Assembly: GCA_003952965.2 (NCBI GenBank)
Contig: CM025856.1
Coordinates: forward strand, 19,684,053 to 19,748,052
DNA length: 64,000 nt
Direction of reading: 5' to 3'
Source of the DNA: Morella rubra
Taxonomy: Eukaryota > Streptophyta > Magnoliopsida > Fagales > Myricaceae
Below are positions 9,452 to 19,558 of this stretch, in pieces (the stretch's first letter is position 1; the number at the start of each line of letters is the position of its first letter). The translations under genes and the position numbers were made by a program. The notes below the pieces were generated by a model. The model saw nothing but the letters and a program-made list of their open reading frames with translations, was not told where the DNA came from and did not search any database.

Positions 9452-12400
9452 TGGTATCAGAGTCAGCTTCATAGTCATCGATGTCTGAATCCACTGTCGA
9501 TAGTGAAGGACCAGCACCCTCTCTAAACTCCACTCAGGAAACACCATCGCTGACCACCATGGGCTCCAATGGACTTGAAAATTCGTCCTTCTAGCTCACG
9601 GTGGAAAAGCTTAATGGAAAAAATTTCTATGAGTGGGCTCAATCGATCATGCTTGTCATAGATGGAAAAGGGAAACCGGGGTATCTCACTGGCAAAACGA
9701 AACAACCACCTTTGACCAAAACTGCCGACATACTGAAGTGGCAGTCAGAAAACTCGATGGTGATTGCATGGCTGGTGAACTCCATGAAATCCTCCATCGA
9801 CAAAACCTATCTGTTCCTATCAACGGCGAAAGATGTCTAGGATGCTGTATGGGAGACGTACTCAGATGCAGAAGACTCCTCTCAGATCTTTGATATCAAG
9901 ACCCCACTGTGGCAGATGAAGTAGGGAGAGAGAGACGTAACTGAGTTTTTTATAGAGATGCAGGCCTTCTGACAAGAGCTCGACCTTAGCTACGACGAGG
10001 AGTGGGCTTGTTCCGGCGACAGTGCCAGGTCCAGAAAAAAGCTCGAAACAGATTGGGTCTTCGAGTTCCTCGCTGGGCTCAATCATGAGCTAGATGACAT
10101 GTGAAGCCGGATCCTCGGTCGACGACCTCTGCCCTCCAATCGTGAAGTATTCATTGAAGTCAGGCGTGAGGAGCACCAAAGGAAGGTGATGTTGCACGAG
10201 ACTTCTTCCTCTCACGTGCCTAATGCAACGAAAGTGTTAGCCTTAGTTTCTAAAGGCCCACGAGCTGGGTCTGGCCTAAAACAGAATAAGAGCAAACTTT
10301 GGTGTGACCATTGTCGAAAAAATGGCCACACCAAAGACAGCTGTTGGGAAATCCATGGGAAACCTGCCGATTGGAAACTAAGACAGGACAATTGCATTCA
10401 GGGCTATCAGACCACTCCCATACACCCACCAGCACCATCTTAGGCCGCACCTGATGTCTCCACTGGCGGCTTTACCTTTGAACAGCTGGAACAATTGCAA
10501 AAATTGTTGTCCAGTTTCTATGCTTTTGGTCAGTTCTCCTAGAATATTGCTTCTGCCTCCTTAGCCCAAAAAGGTATTTTTCTCCGCACTCTGAGTACAT
10601 CCAGATCCAAAAATCCTTGGATCATTGACTCAGGTGTGTCCGATCACATGACTGATTCCTACCATCTTTTTTCTTCTTACTCACCGTGTGCTGGAAATCT
10701 CGAAGTTAAAATTGCATATGCACTCTTTCGTCTGTTGCAGGAAAAAGGAGTATTCAACTTATGACTATAAAATTAGACTATATTCTTCATGTTCCTAATC
10801 TATCTTGTAATTTGTTGTCCATTAATCAGTTAATGAAAACATCCAATTGCTCTGCTAAATTTCTTCCCTCTCATTGTGTTTTTCAGGACCTATTATCATG
10901 GAAGGCTATTGGCAGTGCTAAGGAGTATGAGGGACTCTACTACTTTGACGAAGCTAGTGTGAGTGAACAAGGTCAAACTACCATTTGTGATTCTGCTTCT
11001 GTCTTTAGGGATAGTGAAATTTTGTTATGACATTTTAGAATAGGTCATCCAAATTTGCAATATTTGAGACTGTTGTTTCCTTCAATTTTTTTGAATAAAA
11101 TTTCTTTTGATTTTCAGTGTGAAATATGTGAACTTGCGAAACATCAGCGTACTTCATTCCCAAAATCTCTATACAGACTATCTCAACCATTCATCATGAT
11201 TCACAGCGATCTATGGGGCCCTTTTCGTATTTTTACTCGTACTCACTCAAAATGGTTTGTCACATTTATTGATGATCATACTCGGTTGTGTTGGGTTTAT
11301 CTGTTAAAAGAAAAAATTGATGTTCGTTCTGTGTTTATTAATTTTCATTCCATGGTTCAAACTCAATTCCAGACTCCCATTAAATTTGTGCATTGATAAT
11401 AGTACAGAATATTTCAATTCTATCTTGGGAGATTATCTTCTTAGCATGGAATCATTTATCAGAGTTCTTGCATCGACATCCCCCAACAAAATGGGCTTGC
11501 CGAACGTAAAAATAGACGCCTCCTTGAAGTTGTGCGTGCCTTGTTATTTACTATGAATATGCCCAACATGTTCTGGGGAGATGACATTTTAACATTTACC
11601 TATCTCATCAATAGAATGCCTAGTCGTGTTCTCTCTTTTGCAACACCTCTCCAAAAATTTCAGCATATTTTCCTACTCTCGCCTTGACTCTAGTCTCCCT
11701 CTTAGAGTATTCGACTGTACGCCTTTGTCCATGTTCATTCCCATAATCGAAGCAAATTAGATCTCAAGCTATTAAGTGTGTTTTCATAGGATACTCTCCT
11801 ACTCAAAAAGGGTACAAGTGTTATGATCCCTCCAAAAAAAGAGCCTTTGTCAGCCTTGAAGTTACATTCTTTGAAAACACCTCTTACTTCCAAAAGCCTT
11901 CTCTTCAGGGGGAGCCTTTGAGTGAAGAAGCTCGATTTTTGGCCTTCGATCTCTCTCCTCTTGAGTTGTCCCCAACATTGATCCTGCCATAAACACCGAA
12001 TCTATCACAACTTCTCATTTTAATATGTCACTTCCAGAAGGACACTTGAACTCAGGGGGAGATGTAGAAAAACAGAATGACAGAAAGATACTGGTTTATT
12101 CACGAAAGCCAAAACCAAAGGAAATAGAGACTCTCATACTTGAAGCACTAAGAGAGTTGGAACTGGTAATAGTTCCAAGTGAGTCTCCATCTACATCTGG
12201 TAAGCCTGAGTCCTCTGATATTGACTTACCCATTGCTCTTAGAAAACAATCTCGGTCATGTATCTCCATCCTCTCTCAAAATTTATGTCTTATAATGCTC
12301 TATCTATAGAGTTTCGTGCTTTTACTTCTAACCTTGATAGTGCAGAAATTCCAAAAGACATTCAGGAGGCCTTGAAAATTCCCCAATGGAGAGAGGCAAT

Positions 12401-13890
12401 AATGGAAGAAATGAGAGCCTTGAAAAAAAAAATGGAACTTGGGAAGTAATGAACTTACCAAGAGGAAAGAGACCTGTTAGCTACAAATGAGTGTTCACTT
12501 TGAAATATAAAGCAAATGAGACTATAGAAAGGTACAAAGCCCACCATGTTGCTAAAGGATATACATAGACCCAGGGTATTGACTACACAGAGACGTTTGT
12601 ACCTTTGGCAAAGTTAAACACAATTGGGTTCTCTTGTCAGTTGCAGTCAACTCAGATTGGCCTTTCCAACAACTTGATATTAAGAATGCATTCCTGAATG
12701 GAGAATTAGAAGAAGAAGTCTTCATGACAATACCACCAGTTTTTGTAGAACTGGAGAAGAAGATTGAGTGTGTAAACTCAAGAAGTCTCTATATGGCCTT
12801 AAACAGTCACCAAGAGCATGGTTTGATAGATTTGCTAAAGTGGTAAAGAGTCAAGGATATCAAGGGCAATCAGGACACAGATCACACTATGTCCAGCAAT
12901 TTGAAGATGGGGGAGGAAAACAATTTTGATTGTATATGTTGATGATATAATCCTAATTGGAGATAATATAGAGGAAATGGAGAAACTGAAGAAAATGCTA
13001 ACCACTGAATTTGAGGTAAAAGACCTAGGACAAATGCGATACTTCTTAGGGATGGAAGTTGCTAGATAAAAAAGGGCATTAGTGTGTCTCAACGGAAGTA
13101 CATTCTCGATCTTCTAATCGAGAGTGGTATGCTTGGATGTAAACCAAGTGACACACCCATAGAAGTAGGAAAAAGAACGGAGGATGTTAAAGCCCAGTTG
13201 AGAAAGACAGATACCAGAGACTAGTTGGCAAGCTAATCTACTTGTCACATACTAGACCTGACATTGCATTTCCTGTTAGTGTGGCAAGCCAACACATGCA
13301 GTCACTGAAAGAAACTCATTTAGAAGTGGTGTACAAGATTCTCAGATACCTCAAGGGGTCCCTGGGTAGAGGGCTATTTTTCAAGAAAAATGAAAGCAAA
13401 GGAGTGGAGATCTTCACAGATGCTGATTGGGCAGGCTCAATTGAAGATAGATGGTTTACCACTGGATATTGCACTTTTGTATGGGGTAACTTGGTAACTT
13501 GGAGAAGCAAGAAACAAAATGTAGTGACTAGAAGTAGTGCTGAAGCTGAGTTCAGAGCAGTTGCACAGGGGATGTGTGAAGAGCTATGGCTAAAGAAACT
13601 CTTAGAAGAACTACATGTTGGAGTAAAATTACCTATTAAACTTTACTGTGATAATAAAGCATCCATCAACATTTCTCTCAACCCAGTTCAACATGACCAA
13701 ACCAAACACATAGAAGTAGACATACATTTCATCAAGGAAAAGGTCAAAGGTGGGATCATCTGTATGACCTATGTCCCTACAAAAGAACAAACAGCGGATG
13801 TCTTCACAAAATGATTGTCTCGGCAAAATTTTGATGATTTTAGTTGCAAGTTGGAAATGATCAATAGTTATGATTCAACTTGAGGGGGAG

Positions 13891-14127
13891 TGTAGAAATC
13901 CCAAGTATCATGAAGGGTGTCGGAGTATCAAGGAGTGTGTATAAAATCTCGAGTATTATGGGGTAATTAGGGATAACAATATTTGGAGATATTCGATATA
14001 CTTTATTTAGGCTAATTTCAGGAATTATTTCCTTATGTATATATCTCTATGGTTTTATAAATAGAGACAAATACTTGTATGATTGATTCATTCAAGCAAT
14101 ATACAGAAGAGTTTTATTCCTTCTTCA
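13891..14127 (+). repeat. 3' LTR of the older Copia
   Basis: Same length as the 5' LTR. It follows a purine tract (TTGAGGGGGAG, just before 13891) that fits a polypurine tract. It is followed by the second AAATG (14128-14132), after which kinase coding sequence resumes. Confidence 0.93.
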
Positions 14128-14395
14128 AAATGTATCTCATGTTAGGTCCGAATCAAGAGGTCCTGTGAGCCATGGTAACCCACCAAGAGAGCAAGGAATG
14201 CAAGAATGTGGTAACCCAGACAGCAAAATGTTGTTGAGTGGGAAGAAAATCTTGGTTTCAGAGGTTGGTGCAAGTGTTGAACTCTCTGAAAATGGACAGG
14301 AAGTTTTAGAGTTAGTTGGCAAAGGTCTAAGTGCTCAAAGGGAATGTGGAGCATTGAAGACTCTTCCATATGGTTATATATTGATGGATTGTGAG
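14128..14395 (+). pseudogene. CKI1-like fragment: start of receiver domain
   Basis: After the Copia, the kinase frame resumes and reaches LLSGKKILVSE, the first strand of the receiver. The acidic pair and first helix expected next are absent: the sequence jumps straight to VGASVELSENGQEVLELV, a loss of about 16-18 residues. It then reads LPYGYILMDCE, containing the phospho-accepting Asp, and ends at 14395 with a GTAAAG donor. The missing acidic residues alone would disable the domain, because they bind the Mg2+ needed for phosphorylation. Confidence 0.85.
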
Positions 14396-14527
14396 GTAAA
14401 GACTATTGGTTTTGGTTAATCTTACTCTATAATTCCTATTTCTAATACTTTTTCAATATAAAGCATATATATTTGTCTTCTCTTTTCAGTTAAATCGTGT
14501 ATGATATTTGTGTTTTAACAGATGCCT

Positions 14528-14990
14528 TCAAGCTCGTTCTGGCTGCATTGAAGGGACTAATCCAATCAAAGGGAGGCGAGGGCAGCGAGACTTGCGTGTA
14601 TTAGTCCTGAGTGGTTTACTAGGGTCTCGATCAGTTTAGAAGGAGACTGCCTAGAACTTGTTAATCAGGTACATGATCGCGGGAGACCACCTGATTGGGA
14701 GATTGCTGGCGAAGTGGACACAATTTGAGGACTGCTTGATCACTACCCTGAGTGAAGCTTTGTGTGGACTCATAGAAAAGGCAACACTGCTGCTCATAAC
14801 TTAGCCAAACGGTGTGCTAGTAATAATTTTTTTGGCATTTTTAGGCTTGAGAGTTTGCCTATGGATGTATTGAATGATGTTCATTTTTTTGGCATTTTTA
14901 GGCTTGAAAAATGGATGTATTGAATGATGTTCAGGTCTTCTAGCGTGTTGGTTAATGGATGTGCAAGATGTTTTTGATTAGAAAAAAAAA
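14528..14990 (+). mobile_element. Truncated LINE tail on the splice acceptor
   Basis: A 463-bp 3' tail of a plant L1-type LINE with RNase H. It reads GDCLELVNQV, FVWTHRKGNTAAHNLAKR, then a short tail ending in an A-run at 14982-14990. Flanking AGATGCCT copies at 14520-14527 and 14991-14998 are the target duplication. The duplicated word is the acceptor AG plus the first six bases of the next kinase exon. Inside the tail, a unit of about 55 bp (TTTTTTGGCATTTTTAGGC to GAATGATGTTCA) is tandemly repeated at 14827-14933. Confidence 0.87.
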
Positions 14991-14992
14991 AG

Positions 14993-15190
14993 ATGCCTAT
15001 CCTGGATGGGTATAAAGCAGCAGAGCAAATAAGGAGAATGGAGAGACATTATGGTGCTCATATTCCAATTATCGAATTAATTGCTCATACAGAAGGCGCG
15101 GAAGCAAAAAGGACAATTGAGGCTGGAATGGATGTTCATCTATGTAAACCCTTGAAAATGGAACATTTGTTGAAAGCCATTAGATATATC
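14993..15190 (+). pseudogene. CKI1-like fragment: second half of receiver domain
   Basis: The exon starts at ATGCCT, directly after the LINE poly-A, and reads MPILDGYKAAEQIRRME, then HIPIIELIAHT, ETIQAGMD-like IEAGMDVHLCKPL with the conserved receiver Lys, and ends LLKAIRYI. It joins in phase with the preceding DCE across the intron. It is cut at 15190 by the poly-T start of a minus-strand LINE; the last codons lie at 18144-18167. Confidence 0.9.
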
Positions 15191-18124
15191 TTTTTTTTTT
15201 TTTTTTTTCTACGCAACCTGAAAACTTCACATTAGGGGACTGAACCACATTCGTTAGGTACATCAGTACAATCCAACATTGACTGAGGCACAGCCGTTAA
15301 CTCAATATCCCCTAATAACCCAGAGATTACTCCCCAGTTGGCTAAGTTATGCGCCAAAATGTTACCATCCCGTGTGATCTAGGCGATTTTCCATTCGTTC
15401 TTAGTGGCCAACAGCTTCCTCTTGGTCTCCACTTCGCCTTTAATGTACCATAACGGTGTCTCATGGACATTGGACACTTGGTTTACCAGGATAAGGGAAT
15501 CACCTTCAATAGTTACATTCAAAGAATCAAATTCCTCTGCCATTGTGAATGCAAGTCAAGCAACTATGGCCTCCCCTTTAAGAGGATTTGACCCCACTGT
15601 TTTGCTAAGACGAATACGTAAAACCTCCCTTTGATGATCTCTGCACACTGCGGTAGCCTATAAAAAATTATGCTTAACTGCTACATCAAAATTAATTTTG
15701 ATAGCACCTGCTGGAGGAGGACTCCATTGCATAACATCCAAAATACCCTCTGCAGCCCAAGCTGCTTTGTGGGCTGTATAGCAATTTGCCACATAACGGA
15801 TCATCTCGTATATATCCTTGGTCTTCTCCCCATGAATGATTTTATTCCGGATAGTCCATATAAAATCAACTGTAATTACCGCTGCCAACATAAGGTCCTG
15901 CCATATACCTCTATCTGGAGCAGGTAAATTCAAAGGATCTAATATAAAGCGAAACCAATGGGCAATAGACTGATTTACAAAAGCCACAGAGTTGATAGAC
16001 CAAGGGCCGGATCTCCTCAGAAAAACACTAAACCAACAGCCCAAAAAAAGGTGCTAACTTGTTTCAGCAAAAGTACGGCAAATAGGACAAAGTGTCGAAT
16101 TAGGATCCTAAGAATGCCTCAAGAAACCCATCTGACTTCGTAGAGGCAGAGCTGCTGCTGCTAGCTTCCAGAGAAGAAGTTTGAGTCTATGTTGAACTTT
16201 AAGCTTCCAAATTTACTTCTAGTCAAAGGCTGCCAGACCGCCAACTTTGGTAAACCTTTAACGCTGATCGTGCAAATAGGCAGATTTTACCATCACCATC
16301 CCCTTGGAGTCATGCAACCATCTCGGAATGTCCTCCGCACTGGATCGAGTGAGCGAAATATTGAGGATAGCTGCTGCTGAAGCATCATAAAAAATCTCCC
16401 AAATTAAATTCTCCTTCCAACTCCACGTAGGGACATGAATAGTATTCAACCTTCTATCAACAAAGACACCAGTTTTAAGGCAGGGGAGAAAATCCGGAAC
16501 CCATAGATCACACTATAGGTTAATCGACTGCCCATTATTCACCTTCCAACAAAACCCATAAATTATGAGATCTTTGATCCGTGAGAGACTATTCCACACC
16601 CAAGAGGCACCAGGACGGATTGGAGCCCACGGGAATGAGTTATCATGAAAATATTTGGCCCGTAATGCTTGCGACCTCAAGCTATCTTCATCACAAATCA
16701 ACTGTCAACCCAGTTTTGCCACAAAGGCATGATCCAAATCCTCCATGCGCCTTATCCCAAGACCACCCCAATTCTTCGGCTTGCAAATACTCTCCTAACT
16801 TTTAAGATGAAAATGCCGAGACATCCCATCAAATCCCCACAAAAATTCTTTAAACCTAGTATCAATAGCACGAATAACAGATTTAGGAAGCATGGAAACC
16901 GACATGAAATAAGAGGGGAGAGTAGCAGCAACTGTTTGGATTAAAACCGTGCGGCTCGCTTGAGATAAGGTGCATGCTTTCCACTTGCAAGTTGACGATC
17001 CAACCTCTTTACACGCTTGTGCGTGTGACCTTGGCACACATGAAGGAAGCTTAAGGTATTTGCCAGTGCCTCTAGCAGTATGTAACTTGAAAACTTGGGA
17101 AATCATATCCTTGTGCACTTGACTCATAATGTTACTAAAATGGAGGAAGGATTTCTGAAGATTCACAGTTTGTCCCGACCACAACTCATAAGTCTAAAGG
17201 CACTTGACAAGAGCGTGAGCTTCACCAACATTAGCTTGACAAAAAAGCATAACATCATCAGCAAAAAGTAAATTAGAAATGGGTGGAGCTGACCGCGCTA
17301 TTCGGATGCCATGTAAGTTTCCAATAGCTTCTTCCCGCCTGATGAGCATAGAAAGTACTTCCGTAACCATAACAAAGAGGAAAGGGGAGAGGGGATCCCC
17401 TTGTCTCAAGCCTCTGCTTGGTGTAAAGTGACCATATGGGGAGGCACTGAACAAAATAGAAATTGTTACTGTCGAAATACATTGAAAAATTCCAATGACA
17501 CCATTTAGTGCTAAAACCAAAGCACGACATCACCTCCATGATAAAGTGTCAATCCACCTTATCATACGCTTTTTCCATATCAATTTTAACCGCTACCAAC
17601 CCACCCTGACCAGCCTTGCGTTTCAAGGTAAGCATGAGTTCATGCACCAGAATTATATTATCCTAAATATGTCTAGCAGGAACAAACGCATTCTGGTTAT
17701 GAGAAATCAATTTTGGCAGCACCCTTTTCAAATGGGCCGCTAAAATTTTAGATATAATCTTATAGGCCACATTGCATAAATTAATGGGGCAGTAGTGAGT
17801 AATTTTTTCAGGGTTATCAATCTTAGGAATAAGGGCAAGATGAGAGTGGTTCAATTGCTTCAATAAATATCCATTACGAAAGAAACTGCGCACCAGCCCA
17901 ATCACATCAGACTTAACCACATCCCAATATTTCTGAAAAAACAAGGCTGTGAAGCCGTTAGGACCAGGAGCCTTTAGCCCCCCATACTATGAACAGCAGC
18001 CCAAATTTCCTGATCATCAGGATCAGTACAGAGCACTAAATTATCCTCTTCAGAGATAACTGAAGGGACAAGTCCCTCCAAACCATGAGGGAATCTAGGG
18101 GGAGTAGCCGTGTACAACCCACGA
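15191..18124 (-). mobile_element. 5'-truncated LINE (L1-type with RNase H)
   Basis: A minus-strand non-LTR retrotransposon of 2.9 kb. Its poly-A tail appears as 18 T at 15191-15208. Going 5' to 3' on the minus strand come reverse transcriptase (LALIPKIDNPEKITHYCPIN near 17840, AFVPARHI, FADDVMLFCQ near 17240), the zinc-binding RVT region, and RNase H (IKINFDVAVKHN near 15690). The frame is broken in many places and the endonuclease end is missing, so insertion was truncated. A 19-bp target duplication, GAAAGCCATTAGATATATC, lies at 15172-15190 and 18125-18143, proving the boundaries. Confidence 0.93.
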
Positions 18125-18167
18125 GAAAGCCATTAGATATATCGATAGTAAACAATATGGTTTTTAA
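18125..18167 (+). pseudogene. Final codons and stop of the CKI1-like gene
   Basis: The second target-site copy, 18125-18143, repeats KAIRYI in phase. From 18144 the lost end of the kinase follows: DSKQYGF and TAA at 18165-18167. This fixes the original stop codon and shows the LINE landed eight codons (seven sense codons plus the stop) before the end of the gene. Confidence 0.9.
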
Positions 18168-18486
18168 GCATATTCATATCTCCATTCTCGTAAGATACTT
18201 CATGAATTGTTTTTTTCATCCAAGTGTTATCTGTTACCTGTCTAGTACTGTTTACCATATTTGAACATGTTCTTTTTTTATTCCTCTTAGTGCTTATTTT
18301 TCGACAACCAGAAGAGTTCCTCTCTGTGTCCCGAGGTAGCTGGAAGAGTATATTGCTAGTGCTTATTCGAGCATTTAGCAAGAAGAAGCAAAATCATTTA
18401 CTCCCCATTTCTATACAACCTTCATAACCCAGCTTAGCATTCTCTGGATATTCACTGTTAAGTGTTGATTTTGTTCATCTTATATG
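18168..18486. other. Old 3' flank of the kinase
   Basis: About 320 bp of AT-rich sequence between the kinase stop and the second Copia. It probably held the 3' UTR. No coding sequence is supported. Confidence 0.4.
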
Positions 18487-18760
18487 TGAAGAATTTGTAA
18501 AAAAGGTTCTCTCACTTTCTCATTTAATCATTGTGTATATCGTATACAGTAGCATGCACCTTTTATAAGGATGCTGTAACAAACTATGCAATATTCACGT
18601 GGGAATATTTGTACAAAAAAATTTTTATGTAATGGCCGAATCATCGAGGAATGCAGTAGAACATTCTGGGCTCTGGTGACCTGTCCTTTGATGCATTGTA
18701 TTTTGCTGAGCTGGAGCTTTAGGTGGGGAAAGCATTTCATCAACTGTCTGTGATTCAACA
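18487..18760 (-). repeat. 3' LTR of the younger Copia
   Basis: Starts TGAAGAATTTGTAAAAAAGG and ends GATTCAACA in + orientation. Its partner is 23354-23628. It is the left copy because the element is on the minus strand. Confidence 0.93.
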
Positions 18761-19558
18761 TCCCCCCGCAAGCCAAACGGGAGAGAAACGACAATAAGGC
18801 TTGAACGCAGAGAGTTGAAGCCGAAAACCGAGAGGGGCTTGGTAAATATGTCGGCAAGTTGGTCCTTGCTAGGCAGGAAAGAAACACGGAGAGTACCATT
18901 GGCCACCCTGTCCCGAACAAAATGATAGTCAATGACGACGTGTTTTGTGCGGGTATGCATAACAGGGTTAACAGAAAGATAGGTCGCCCTCAAATTATCG
19001 CACCAGAGAGTGGGTGGCTGAGGAAGAAAAACACCGAGCTCACAGAGTAAAGATTGAACCCAAAGAAGTTCCGCAGTAGCATTGGCAACACTTTTATATT
19101 CAGCTTCGGTGCTGGAACGAGCAACCGTAGGCTATTTGCGAGAACTGAGATGAGCAGCCGAAGATACAGTAGCATGCACCTTTTATAAGGATGCTGTAAC
19201 AAACGCAATATTCACGAATATTTGTACTTTGCCGAATCATCGAGGAATGCAGTAGAACATTCGGGCTCTGGTGACAATCTGAAGCTTTAGGTCGTCTGAG
19301 AAGCCAAACGCGAGGCTTGAACGCACAAGAGAAGGGCAAGTTGAGGCACACGGAGAGTACCATTGGCCACCCTGTCCCGGATAGTCAATCGACGTAATGC
19401 AGAAAGATAGGTGACGCACCAGAGAGTGGGTGGCTGAGGAAGAAAAACACCGAGCTCACAGAGTAAAGATTGAACCCAAAGAAGTGCAGTAGCATTGGCA
19501 ACCTTTTATATTCAGCTTCGGTGCTGGAACGAGCAACCGTAGGCTATTTGCGAGAACT
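18549..19558 (-). repeat. Internal near-tandem duplication within the younger Copia
   Basis: The stretch 18549-19160, from inside the 3' LTR into the RNase H end, is repeated at about 19166-19558 as a shortened version. The same landmarks recur in the same order (ACAGTAGCATGCACC, CCGAATCATCGAGGAATGC, GGAGAGTACCATTGGCC, GAGAGTGGGTGGCTGAGG, TTCGGTGCTGGAACGAGC), but the second copy is only about two thirds as long. It could be a real duplication or an assembly artefact. Confidence 0.8.

Larger units (their letters stand above)
9215..14127 (+). mobile_element. Copia LTR retrotransposon fossil (older)
   Basis: A Ty1/copia-type element, 4.9 kb, lies in the same direction as the kinase exon it interrupts. 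The ends are 237-bp direct LTRs with TG...CA termini, flanked by the perfect 5-bp duplication AAATG. A primer-binding site like TGGTATCAGAG starts at 9452. Recognisable parts in copia order are a gag region with a CCHC knuckle near 10300-10370, integrase region about 11050-11600, reverse transcriptase about 12450-13070 and RNase H about 13240-13815. The element is thoroughly broken, with well over a dozen breaks. By eye the two LTRs differ at roughly 20 of 237 sites (near 9%), suggesting several million years. Confidence 0.93.
2910..18167 (+). pseudogene. CKI1-like hybrid histidine kinase, dismantled by transposons
   Basis: CKI1-type proteins are membrane hybrid histidine kinases of the two-component (cytokinin-type) phosphorelay, with an extracellular part, a transmembrane helix, HisKA and HATPase domains and a C-terminal receiver. 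Colinear pieces are present: membrane segment and phospho-His box, HATPase N and G boxes, the variable linker, and the receiver with phospho-Asp and Lys. The N-terminal extracellular part is missing. The locus is interrupted by a Pack-MULE-like element, a Copia element and two LINEs. It also carries host-gene damage: in-frame stops at 7736-7738 and 7742-7744, a frameshift near 8990, loss of about 35 codons at the first insertion, and loss of about 16-18 codons at the start of the receiver. It cannot encode a working kinase. CKI1 is my best family match; a closely related CKI1-like paralogue is possible. Confidence 0.85.

Noticed and set aside
9452-9463. tRNA-like sequence TGGTATCAGAGT
   Set aside because: It is the retroelement primer-binding site, complementary to the 3' end of initiator tRNA, not a tRNA gene. 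No cloverleaf is present.
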